Source: Trileptium ribeirensis
Lineage: Eukaryota; Nematoda; Enoplea; Enoplida; Thoracostomopsidae
Length of the DNA: 64,000 bases
Direction: 5' to 3'
Assembly: GCA_030248225.1 (NCBI GenBank)
Contig: JASANE010012330.1
Coordinates: forward strand, 1 to 64,000
The translations under genes were made by a program, and so were the position numbers. Below are positions 11,838-24,100 of the stretch, piece after piece (the first letter of the stretch is position 1; each line of letters opens with the position of its first letter). The notes under the pieces were generated by a model. It saw nothing but the letters and a program-made list of their open reading frames with translations, ran no database searches and had not been told where the DNA came from.

Positions 11838-12112
11838 TAACCCTTTCATGCCCGAATTAATTTGTGTATCGTGCAATGTTTGACAAACTCAAGCCTGCGC
11901 CAGGGATCGAACCTGAAACGCACGGGTGAAACTTGTGTATGCAAACCACTGAGCTATCTGAGAGCTATTGCTCGGTTCCTTAAGGAACCTCACAATGCGA
12001 GCGAATAACAACGTACGTTCAAACATACGATAGATATACGACAAACTCAGTAAACACAACGAGTCGCAATGTGCGTTGGGTCCATTTGGGCCTAGTGGGC
12101 TTGAGAAGGTTA
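11838..12112. mobile_element. piggyBac-like MITE, copy 2
   Basis: This is nearly identical to copy 1 and separated from it by 15 bp, in the same orientation. TTAA is intact at both ends (TTAACCC at 11837, GGTTAA at the right). The internal tRNA-like module lies at 11893-11966 on the minus strand. Confidence 0.8.
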
Positions 12113-14777
12113 AGGACAACTTTTAATTTGAGCCCACCTATGTCCTGATTGGCGCTATACACGAGCACGTGACTTGGATTGACGAATAAATGTGCCTCTA
12201 CTCTACACGAATATTGCGCCATATCGGTTTATATATGTAGTTTTTCGATTAACTTTTTAATGGATTGACTTATATATTAGCTTAATTTTTTTACAACTAA
12301 CTGAAAAGATTGTAGCCAATCTCTGTGTGTGTTAAATTAACAAAAAATATACGTTTATCGAACAAAGCTTGTTGCATTTCGAACAGTGCAATAAGGACAA
12401 CATCCGGTTATTAAGGACCCGCTGGTCGGGTTATTAGGACACTCGGTAGGGTACTAAAGGACAACTGTTTAGATCTACAATTTGCTACATATAAGTAAAG
12501 TTGAAAACAAGAAACAAATTTTAGTGTCAGTATACCTGTTCTGTCTGGCATATATAGTCGTGGATTTATAGCTTTAATCCGGATTGAATGGTGTCGTCGG
12601 CCGTCGTCTGTACTTAAGAAACGTCACAATAGCGAATAGAAACGCAATTGCAAAAGCTCTTTACATGGCAAAATCAACTGGCGCATGGCGTCACAATATA
12701 CGCTGTTACAAATATGGGAAAGGGTTAATCAAGCGGTGGTCTAAATTTAGATTAAACAAAAGAACAGGTGCTTTCTGCGTCTGTAAACAAACAGACCTGT
12801 TTAGCCAACAATGTTTAATTTTATACATAATGCAAGTCACGATTATGACGCGTGATCACTGTTATGGTTACGTTATGTGCAAAGCATGACAGTATAACTG
12901 TAACTTTGAACTGGACATTAGTATCTTTTTTTCAGAGTCAGAAGTCTTTTTCGGTTGAAGCCGAATTCTAATACCGGATATCAAATTTCTTCATACAACT
13001 CTGTCATTCATTCAGCTGCTACTAGTTTGTGATTTTGATAACCGTTTTTGTGATGACGCAGCTAAAGCCGCAAGCCACACACCAAAGTGGCAATCAGGGA
13101 GGAGCGCAACACACTGGAGTGAGGGGTCAAGGCGTTCCCCAGTTTGAGAAAACACCGCCGTGATGTGACCACAAAGGTGCGCGCGTGCAAGTTTTTAAGG
13201 GTGCGGGCACGCACAATAGGTGGCTTTACCACCGCCACTAGGCCTGTACTCACGGGATCACAAAAATTTTCAGGTTCGCGAAGCCCGCAATTTGTAGACC
13301 AATACCGTGGGATTTTGGAAGTTGGTCGGTCTTGAATTTAAACTATTCTTCTGCATTTAACTTCATAATAGACACGACATTCGTTGCAAAGGCCACACTA
13401 CCATAAAATTGACACACTTCTTTAGTCACCAACCGCGCAACCAGCGAATTAAGGATATTGTGTTTGTTCAGATCCCCGTCCCATGATGTTTGCCATAGTA
13501 CCGAATTCATAAATCTCTTTGGAAATTTTTATAGATTATATAAATACTTATACCCACTAACATAGCCTTTTAGATAGCGCCCGCTAAAAATGAACCATCC
13601 ACTCGTAAACAGCGCTAAGTAAAGCAAACGTTTATTCGTTTCGATGACTGCTCACTACTTAAAGGCGCCCACGAAGTGACCCATAAACAAAACCACATAA
13701 TAATTTTGATAGCGGGCGCCAAAAATAACCACCAAGTTTTCAGCACATTATTCAAAAATGGAAACTCATGTCCTTTTGACAGCGATATCTATACTGAGCC
13801 ACCTAGTCATTTCGACAATTATACAGCTTGTGACCGAACATGCAGGATTGTAACACTGACGGGTACCTGCTACCAGCGTGCTTAAGTACTGAGAACGTAC
13901 CCGACCCGGCCACAGGTGCAGTTCTGCCACCTTCCACTTTTGAGCAGTGTACTGCGTCCATGGTGGCAATTACAATATCACATATAGCAAGCTATCCACA
14001 TTTCACAGTTAAGCCTGCAAAATAGTTGCAAATGTAGAAAGACCACTCTGAATCACAGCTGATATATATTTCAGTGCATCTTTATAGTGATGAAACTTTG
14101 CAAAATCCATAAAAATTTTCCAGCAAAGGGATATAATAGCTGTTGGTATTATCTGTAATAAATGCAATGGTTTATAACAGATATCTAATATTTTATATTC
14201 CCTAAAGTGGAATTTTTTTAGAATATTTTTGCTGTTTGCAGTTAACACTCGGACTGTATGTGCGCTATCTTAAAAAATCTTAGTTTTGAACAAATATTTT
14301 AATAAATGTTTTACTATTGTTTCTGGCATTTTTCGATCATAATTGTTTGGGCATGTTTCAATACCTACTTGAGTGAAATTTTTCGCGATTAAGCGATATT
14401 ATGTAATTTACAGCTTACTATATATTGATTAAAAGATAAGTTAAATTAAAAAAACGACAAAAGAATATATGCTCTACTTTTTACGTGAGTTGTGCGATAA
14501 TAGCTGTTTCAAACCATGTCCTACTCGACAAATTTAATAGTTCGGGAATACGTGCGTTCCATAGCTGTTAATTTGGAAACAGATGGTTATTTCTGAGGAC
14601 GCCTTCAGTAGCAGTGTTACAAAATGACAAACATGCGGTGACGTCGTAGCTAGTTAATTACGTGGTTTAACGCGGTACTTTTCTGCATTTTGGCAATACT
14701 TCATGCTTACTACATAACAAAACGATTTAAAACAACAACGAAGCTGTTTTGTGTAATTTCCGCGGAAGGTATGTACG
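12113..14777. other. 3' flank of eEFSec, no gene recognised
   Basis: A GC-richer block at about 13050-13340 has short open frames on both strands without recognisable domains. GATAGCGCCCGCTAAAAAT-like and GATAGCGGGCGCCAAAAAT form a direct repeat near 13574 and 13709. The eEFSec 3' UTR must start at 14777 and run down, but I cannot place its end. Confidence 0.4.
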
Positions 14778-15164
14778 TCACTGAACCATTCGTTTGTTAG
14801 TGTCAAAAATATATCGTTTAAAACGTAAGTACACATGTACAGGTTCAATAGCAGTGTCTAAATCAGTTCCTTGACAAGATTCAGTGCCCACTTGAGCTTT
14901 CCTTTTTGACTTCGACTTTTTCAGCGACAACACATTCAGTCGTTCAGCCGTTTCTGGAAAAAGTTCGCGGTTTAGAATAATCTTGACCTTGCCACTTTGG
15001 CCGAAGCCTGATCCGATGACACCAGATTCTCCAGTTGACAATGTTACTCGAAGATTTGCAAACATTTCCAAATTAGTTTCCTTTTTGAACAGTGAATGTG
15101 CAATTAATGTATAATCGTCAGTTTTGCGTTCAATTACACCACAACGTTCCTTCATCTTGAAAAT
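14778..15164 (-). CDS. eEFSec: eEFSec exon 8 (domain IV, stop codon)
   Basis: The acceptor is CACATTTAG|ATTTTC. It encodes residues 468-595 and stops at TGA 14780-14778. SLFKKETN, GFGQSGKVKI and the terminal RYIFDTNKRMVQ match the human C-terminal domain IV, which contacts tRNA(Sec) and SBP2. A lysine-rich stretch at 549-556 may serve in nuclear import or RNA binding; that is an inference. Confidence 0.95.
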   Translation of the reverse strand: MFKMKERCGVIERKTDDYTLIAHSLFKKETNLEMFANLRVTLSTGESGVIGSGFGQSGKVKIILNRELFPETAERLNVLSLKKSKSKRKAQVGTESCQGTDLDTAIEPVHVYLRFKRYIFDTNKRMVQ

Positions 15165-18100
15165 CTAAATGTGATGTATAAGAATTAAAGACACACAATG
15201 CAACCTGTTCAAAATACTAAAAGTACTAGACATAGACAAAACATGAGAATGCCTAGCATAATAGACTATCATGTGTAACAAATCCATTCTGGATCGTTAC
15301 GCGGTAGATTAATTCTTACCAAGGTGTATTGGGTAGCATTACCGAAACCTAAGGTTAAGGCCTCGATAGAAATTAGAGCGAGGTTGCTGTTTTTGAATCA
15401 AATTCGAGATCCGTTCCCCATGGGGGAGTATGTATGTGTATCTGATCGAGTACGAATTGGTAAAGTGCTTCTAACTTTGATGAATTTAGAATGATTTGCC
15501 TTGGATGATAGTGTATTTACTGTTATGTAATGCAAGCGTAAACATAAGATGCGCCCCAACCATACTTTTTTGACACCATGTACACAACGTTGTTAGCGAA
15601 CAAAACTCGGATGTCAATAGCCGTATCCGATTTCGACATTTTTCCGTTCGATAACGTCATTAGCGAATCCAATTCGGTCCCTGTATTTTAACACCAAACG
15701 TTTTCAAATTATAATGTATGAAATATGAAACGAACTAATTTTTGTTCTTTAAATGCAAAAATGAAATTTGTGTTCAGTGAACAACTGAATGGCAATTGCT
15801 TTTGTCCAAAAAAGGATGGTAAAGGGCGCAGCTTACGTTTACTCATGCATAATCAGGCTATATTTACATGTATACCCGTCAATGTATGCCCTTTATGTAT
15901 ACTGGATCTTTGTTCATATAACACTGTATATTTATCTGTTTACCATTGTGTGCCCGTGCGTTTATCATTGTATGATTATGCAATTGTTGTAGTGTATCCG
16001 TTCCCGTAACATGCAAAAGAGGATTGATTGTCTGTGTCGTTGAATCGCGACAGATGTCGTGCTGTTCAACGGAGATATTTGGCTAGATGCATTGTTTGTG
16101 TAACTTGCAAAACCACCGCAAAACCTTTGATATCTGGAAAATGAATAACCAGGGTGTTCTAATGAGTCTATTGTGGAGTTATTGCATGTACCCAAGTTTA
16201 CCATCACCTTCGGTTAACTTTCTTACAAAAAAGCTAAAGCACCTTCAGCACATTATGATCGACATACATATAACTCGCGTTGACTATTGCAGCGTTTAGC
16301 CGCTTGAGTGTTGCTGAAAGATTTATCGAACCAATAACCACATATTGATCTATCATTATAATTGTACGAAATTGCATGAACTATGACCGAATACTTGATT
16401 TGTATGAATAGCGTATTTTGTGGTACTATCTTGTAACAAAATTGTATTGAATTCATTGAGTAACTGTATGAAAAGTGTATGAAGTATTCGATTTGTGTCA
16501 ACCTTCTGCATATATTGTACTATGTGTAAATGATTTTATGAACATTATTGATTTGTATGCTGGTCATGTGAAACTTACATAATCCATGGGTTAACCGTGT
16601 CCGTAATTCGCGTATAATTGTTGTGTTTGTGGACGAACGAGGCTGGTAAGGTACCTCATGGTACCTTACCGGCACCATCTATATTCGATGTGTTTCAATT
16701 TGTTACTCGTATTATCAATGAAAATGTAAAGAAATAAATAAATAAAATATATATATGAGCGGCCGGGTTTGGTGGGGTGTCTCGCGATACTTTACCAACC
16801 CCGACCCGCCATTTGCGGTTATGTTTCGCTTTGTTAATTGTAGAAGCTGCAAAAATGACGTCACGGTACGGAATAGGAGGATAGTAAGCCTAGGACAACG
16901 GCAAGGAAAATTGGTGTACACTAGTGATCCGAGGAACCCATGCTAACCGCCCTTACCTTGAAAAAAGCGTTTTGGGATGTGGCTGTTCACCCTGCAGCGT
17001 GCAGCAAATTTCAAAATACGAAAATTTCACGTGCAAAATGTAAATTACCAAATTCCCCAGCCTTCAATCTTCAATGGGGAAAGCAGAAAACTTTAACAAA
17101 AACGCCTTTTAAATTTTAATTGATTGGCACTGCCGTTCCGGGCTATAACTGCGGAACGGATGAGCATTCCCAACAACGGGACAGATTGGAACAATCCGCT
17201 ACGCCCATTTTGTATTCTAGGTCAGAAGGAAACTAAAATTTAAAATATTCTTATTTTTAGTACCCTTACCAGGATCGAGCCCGATACACCAACTTTATAA
17301 AATTATCTAAAAGAGTACAAAATTCCCCGATCACAATTAGTATTAAATTCCCCATATTTGGACAGTTAGGCATAGTGTGCAAATGTTGGTGATAAAATTT
17401 CTTAAGAAGCGACAATTTTAACAAATTTTAGGAGATATGAAACTATCGGATAAGTTACGGTTGAGCGTAATAAAAGACACCGCTATGAGTTGCACACTTA
17501 AAATTTGCTGGTATATAGTTTTGTATTGTAAGTGTAACAGATCCATACTGGATCGTTACGAGGTAGATTAATCCTGGCCACAGCCTAATGGCCAACATTT
17601 AATAGAAAGCTCAATAATCCTGGCCGCAGTGTAATGGCCAACTTTTGGTATTGGTAAGAACCGGTGAACTGGACATCGGATAAGTTACGGGTGAGCGTAA
17701 TAAAAGACACCGCTATGCGTTGCCACTTAAAATTTGCTGGTATATAGAAGTTTTGTATTGTAAGTGTAACAGATCCATACTGGATCGTTACGAGGTAGAT
17801 TAATCCTGGCCACAGCCTAATGGCCAACATTTAATAGAAAGCTCAATAAGCCTAGCCACACTGTAATGGCCAACTTTTTGAATTTAGTTATGGATGTCTC
17901 CCGACTTAGAATACCCGACGGAGAATGCCCCAAACCGATACGAAATGAAAACCCCGCATCAATATACCCATGTATATAGGATAGAAACCAACTCATGATC
18001 TTTTCGCCCAAGCGAAAATGTAAGCCGATCTCCCCACATATACGAACTGACCGAAAAGACTTGTTGTCACCCTATTTACAGACAATATATACGTGTCACA

Positions 18101-21100
18101 AATTATGAATCGTTACGCTCATTAACCTCGCTGAGAATAAATATTTTTCGTCATATTTCTGCCTGCACCGACGACAGTTTTGTGATCAGAAGGGATATCG
18201 TCATTATTATTTCAGGAATGGATAACCGTTGAAGTATTAATACCATTATAGGTTGATTGTAGTGCCATAAAGGCACCCATTGGTAAATGTAACTTGTATC
18301 ATATTGTCATTGCTACAATCATATTGCTGTTGGCCATAAAGGCCTCTGTTGGCGTACTTGAATCTATATATATATATATATATATATGCTATATTACCAT
18401 CGTTATTGTTGTACCATATCATGTCAGTTGGCCATAAGGTCCTCTATTATGTACTTGATTTGTATAATCATATATATATATGTATCTGTGCACCATTGGA
18501 ATCGTTGTTTGTGCTCATATGTATTTATAGGTGGATATATACGATTTGGCAGCCTGATTACCGTTGCATATTCGAATTGTACCCTCGATTGTAGACGTAT
18601 GATTATAACCGTTTATCTATAATTGTTGTACCATATTCATATCGTTCTTTTGTGTTGATAATGGCCATAAAGGCTCATATTTGGATGTAATTTTACCGTA
18701 TAATTGCTGGTTCTAGGATTATGGTTGCATTCTGTTGCACCCTTGTAGTCCATAAGTGTGGAGGTACGAGTCATTGTGAGTAACCTGATGAGTATAGGTT
18801 GATTTGTAGAGGAGAGTTAGCAATTTTACGTACATAAACTAGTAATTTCCTGAGTAGAAGTGTTCGGGTATGGCAAGCCCTTGCTATACCCGACCTGCGA
18901 ATGAATAGGACGGTACGACACCTCGAACGCCCCGATATATATATATATAGGAATTGTCCTGCCCCGCGCGGTAGGACTGCAAAACTCACCCGGATTTTAA
19001 TAGAAAAGAGTGGCCGTGACGGATACCCGTCACGACCGTCCTCATGAGTGAGGACCACAAAAAGATGGCTGTTCGCCCTATAGCGAACAGCAAATGAGCA
19101 AATTTCCTTAAAACATTAATAAGAAAAGTAAAATATCAATTTACCAGTGTTCAAAATTAAGAAATACACTGGTAAACTGCAGTGATAAGTAAAATATCAG
19201 CTACCAGCGTTCATTTTCGTTGGCTAAGTTAGGTGATAAAGTTGAAAGAGAAAATTGTGAAAATTTGGAATCTGAAGTTGCGGCTCTGGCCCATAACTCC
19301 GGAAACGTCGGGAAATCGCAAATTGAGTTCTTAACATTTTGGTACAAAATTTTACGGCTTTCCAATGAGTCAAGTCCCATGCAAATCCGACCAGGATCCA
19401 CGGATTTATAATGAAATAACTATATAAATCGAGCAATAAGCCACATTTGATTTAATTACTGAATCAGTAATTAACTCAAAAATTAACCTTGGCTTTTACT
19501 TGAGCTTAAAATTGACCTCTTTTGGGTACCATTTCCTGTGAAAAACGCAGAAATCACGCCCCGATACGCGTGTAACCCCTCGTTAGATTCCCCTTGTCAA
19601 AACCAACGCAAATATATACCTGACGCTCCACATAACGGCAACCCGAGCCCGCGGGAGCCGCGTAAAACCCTTTAATTCTCTGCGAAATTTGCGATGGGCT
19701 CGCTCGAGAGCCCACCTTTCTCTTTTATTGTTATTAAATAAATCACTTGTAAATGACTTGGATACTGGTCGGAGTGTCGTAAGCGATTCGAGCAGCCACC
19801 ACACTGCGAGAGCCTGAGACTTTGCCTACGATCGGACGATTTGTTTATAAGTACAAATTTGTTTATTTGTTTATACATTTATTTATACATTTTTACATTT
19901 TATACATTTTTACAAATTTATTTATTTGTTTATACATTTATATATTTATTGTTTGATTTGTTTATACAGATTTCATATATTTTTATAAAAGTTTAACATT
20001 AAATAATAATAAATCAAATTAATTGTACAAGATTTGGACATTAAAATGGTCCAAAATTTAACAAAATTAAGGCTGATAAGCAAGTTTATTTAAAAGCTTA
20101 GAATTTGAGGTCAAAATCGTCCCAAAAGTGCTGAGCAAGTCCTTTTAGTAAAATTTAATAGCATTTTAATGGCCCATTAATCAAAATTAATTGCCGAATT
20201 TCGTAGTATTCAAGCAGAGCCACTCGAGCTCTCAAGCGTTCAGTATGACTTCGGCAGCGCAGAGTGCGGTCGTTTTGCAGACCGGCTCTGTCGCTCTTCA
20301 ATGTTTACTGTATTCGTTTGTCGACTGAATTTTTCTCTTTGGCTTTCGTTTTTGGCTTTGCGAATGGATGGACGAGCGATGGACGTCGACCGCCGGAACT
20401 CAAGACTGTAAGGGTGAACAGGGAGGCCGTAGTGTGATATTCTTGATGATAGGTTACATAGACGTGAAGCTTAGCAGAGATCCCGTAGGGTTGAATAGCG
20501 TCGTTTTAAGAGCACCAATGTGTAGCGTTTCGACTCCCCTGTCCATACTGTTGTTTACATGATAGCCCTGCTCGTCATAGCTTGTCCCGCAGTCCCTCAG
20601 CCGTAGGAAGCCGCTCTCACAATCTAGTTAGCAAGTCGAAGTCATACCAAACCTCCATCGGTCATCGAATTAAGGATTAAAGTAACGCGACGCTCGCGTG
20701 TAGATACGTTTTACATGATTCCCTGAGTCGAATTAGGATTTAAAATGTAGTTTTTGAGCCGACCGAAGTTAAATAAAATAAATTTTGGTTGAACATTAGC
20801 GATAGAACTCTGAACCATCCGCGGTTGTGTCATTCTCGTCGAGTATTAATCAACGGTTTTAACTTACAATTTTACTCAGGTTGCGATTTATTTGAACACG
20901 AATTTGCCTGCATATTTTGCTACTTTAATAGATGGAAACCCAGGACTAATTATTTGTTATAGGACAAAAGTTTTTACCCCAGAAACTTCGTTGATGTCTT
21001 ATTAGAATATAAGGTTCTAGATACCTAAATTGAGTTGAAAATCTTATCAACCCGCAATTAGGTATACCGACTCAACGCCCTATGAGCGAGACTGCTCATT

Positions 21101-24100
21101 TTGAGTGAAATTCTAACATATCTCAAAAGTTACTCGAAGGATTTGGCTAAAATTTTACCCAGATCTCTATAAGGATCCGAGCTAGTGATCTAGTTCATAA
21201 AACTTTCAAATATCCCATTGGAATTACAAATCCGACGACCCTGAAGGGGCTTGCCCCTACCGAAAACGTCGATTTGGAATATTTTGCGATTCCTTCCGAG
21301 AATTTTGTTGAAAGTTTCACTGTTTCTTCGTAGAGATATCCGTAAAAGGACATGATCTTAAAAGTCAACAATATTGCGTCGGAATCATAAACCCGACGGC
21401 CCGACAGGGGTCCACCCCTACCTAAAATGTCAATTGTTAATAACTCAAAATTCCTTCCAGGAATTATGATGATTTTTATCGTACAAATAGAGGCCCGTTA
21501 GGCCTTCCATTTGAGCTATTGAGTCCGGAAAATCCGTGGCCCGTTCAAACGTTATAATAAATATAAACCCGAGCAACGCAAAAGCTGCTCAGGTTTAACA
21601 CAGAATTCACCGATTTTCTTTTCCGTATAAGTAAATTCATAGTAAGGTTTCAGTTTAGCTTTTACACATATCTTTGCAAGTTTTCAGTTTGATATTTCTG
21701 AGTCTCTCTCATCTGTATATTCGCATCAACGCAGCACGAAAGCCGTCGAAGACTCGAATCTCCGATATACGGCCGGTGCTATGAAAATATCAAATTTACC
21801 AGAGTTGGTAAATTTGATCGTAGTGGCAATATTTTGCGTAAAAATTTTAGCGATGTCGCTAGACGCGATATCGGGTCTATCGGGACTCGGCCCGATGGAC
21901 CAATTTTTGCGAGGACCGTTGATCCGGTCCTAATAAATCGTTAAATAAGGTTCAATCCAGCCTCTGTGCAAAATTTCACAGAGAAAGGCTGGCACATTAG
22001 TGAGAAATTCAAATTTGTAGGTTTTCCCCAGTCTCCGACGAATTAGGAAAAGAATCTAGGTTGAAAATTAGGAAACCGAACAATCTAAGGATACAATCCG
22101 AGTGAAATTCAGTTAATAAAATTGTTACGGCTGTCAAGACAACCGGGGCCGCCGCTTACTGACTCGTTTCGTCGACTAGGAACAGCTAGCAAGACAACTT
22201 AAATGCTAGTACCGAGTAGAGCTCTTTTCGAGAGCCGTTTTCGAGGCAAAATAGCATAAGCTTTAGTACTTTTAGGATAGTGCCGATGACCTACGAGACA
22301 TCTCCACGTGTAGAACTAGCTTTAGTCAAATTGGTAGGGACTCGAATACAATTTTAACCCCTGCCCCTATGCCCTGAAGTTGGCATGAAATTTGTATAAT
22401 GATAACGCATAGCCACTCTATTGGCAGCAATTAACCGGACTCATAGGATTTATACGTTGTGCCGTAAATTAGGGACTCGCCCAAGTTCAACCCTTGTCCC
22501 ACATGAGTGCCCTTGCTTAGTAGCAATAGTGAATGATCCGATCGCTTTAGAACAATTTCCACGTTAAGGAATTGAGTCAAGATATTAAATTAGTACAGAA
22601 AATCAATTAAGTAAGCCATGTTTCTTAGACCGTTTGAACCAGTAGAAGTCGGGAATGCTCCAAAGCGGCTCATTACTTCGGTAGTGGCCTACTTACACGT
22701 TAAGCGTATCGTTTATTGTCATTGATGAAGGATTTAGCACACATTCAATCCTCAAACTTAGGAAACTGGTCATAGGCCGAATCAGTGAATTTTCCCAAAC
22801 GTTTGTTGACCCGTATAAACAAACCATCAAATTAGTACGATCGTTCGTCCCCTGAACGATCCAATTAGTACCTAAGGCGTTTGTAAACCCATATATCTGC
22901 ATCCAATTTTGGAGCTTTACCTGTTGATTGAATTACCGCCGAGCACCGAGTTGACGCTTTAGTAGTGAACGTTGAAGACCAAGGCAACGCCTTCAACGTT
23001 TGTCAAGATTAGTAAGAGTCCGTTTGGAACTCTTTAGTACGCTAAATAAATTGACCAATTGCCCCAAATTACGCATTACCCAACCGTCTCGTATTAGGAC
23101 GTGAAAATACCCTAAGTCGCACTTCAGAGTTTAGAGTTTAGGGGATTCTTTTCTTTACCGCTCGTAGTATCGCCGTACTTTTTGGCAAGAATATAGAGTA
23201 TTGTTCCGCTGAGCCAAACGCGAACGAATGTTCTAAGTGAACCCTGATTCACACTTGAAATTGATGATTTATCAGTTTTCCCTGGACACGGCTCGATCCG
23301 GCGTCTTCAAAAATTGTATAAATTTGGCATCAAAAAAATAAAATATCAAAATGCCTAGTGTTGGTAAAGTACAATCGGTAAAGTACAGTTGGTATAAAAC
23401 TGTAGTAATTACTAAAATATTAATATTTTATTATATATTTTTGATATATTTTTTGAAATAAACTGTATACTTTTATACATGCATATATATGTATATATGT
23501 ATAGACATAACTGCAGATATTAAAAAAATAACTAAACTGATGGAGTTATAACAAAATAATTATAAATAATCGGCCTGTTTCTACCTTGCGTTTTTTACAG
23601 TGGGAAACACGGGTGTTAAGAGCTACACAATAAGTAAATAAGTAATAAGCTTTTTGGAAAATTAAAATGCGTAGTTCAATATTGGTGTGGGTTTATAGAA
23701 AACTAGCTCTCCACCGAAGTAGACTAACGCCAAAAGTTCGGCGATTTCCCTCAGACCATGGTCATGCCAGTCAAATAGAAATTTTCTAACAAAAACATTT
23801 ACAACTAAATTTATTACAATTGGTTACATTGCAACTATTCTTGGCAAAATTCGAGATAAAATTGTAAAAAAAATAAAAAAAATTCGGGTAAAAATATAAA
23901 ATAAAAATAAAAAATATATATAGCTATGCATTTATACGCGTGTATGCCTTCATAGGTGTAAGTATTCTAAATGTGGGCCAACCTTGATATCCAGCTATCC
24001 AAAAAACTACTGTAACTTATCTTGAGGACAGATATGTGCGTCGTATGAGTGTCGAGATGTATATATTCTTCGTTGCGTATTAATATATAACTATGATAAA

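Larger units (their letters stand above)
17533..22345 (+). mobile_element. Hairpin-rich noncoding element, copy B
   Basis: About 4.8 kb. It matches copy C in the same order throughout: terminal hairpin, GGCCACAG..TGGCC units, GCCATAAAGGC units, long hairpin at 18864, double hairpin at 19015-19055, a strongly conserved block at 20225-20300, repeats with CCCGACGGCCCGA near 21390, and GGACCGTTGATCCGGTCC at 21914. The right limit is uncertain. No open frame reads as gag, pol or transposase. A solo giant LTR or a LARD-type derivative would fit the TG start and length; a Helitron-like end read on the minus strand is an alternative that lacks the CTRR signature. Confidence 0.7.

Noticed and set aside
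11593..12119. Pair of repeated 69-76 codon open frames on the minus strand
   Set aside because: They arise from the MITE and its tRNA-like module and overlap the box motifs.
14529..14540. Polyadenylation signal of eEFSec (ATTAAA on the minus strand)
   Set aside because: It is a single common hexamer in AT-rich DNA with nothing else to support it.
18786..18830. Hammerhead ribozyme in copy B (CTGATGAG is present)
   Set aside because: No CGAAA core at the required distance and the flanking stems do not pair; the counterpart in copy C lacks the motif.
17533..22345. Helitron read on the minus strand (3' hairpin)
   Set aside because: The end is TGTTACA and not CTRR, the hairpin includes the last bases, and no Rep/helicase sequence is visible. 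Kept only as an alternative in the notes.
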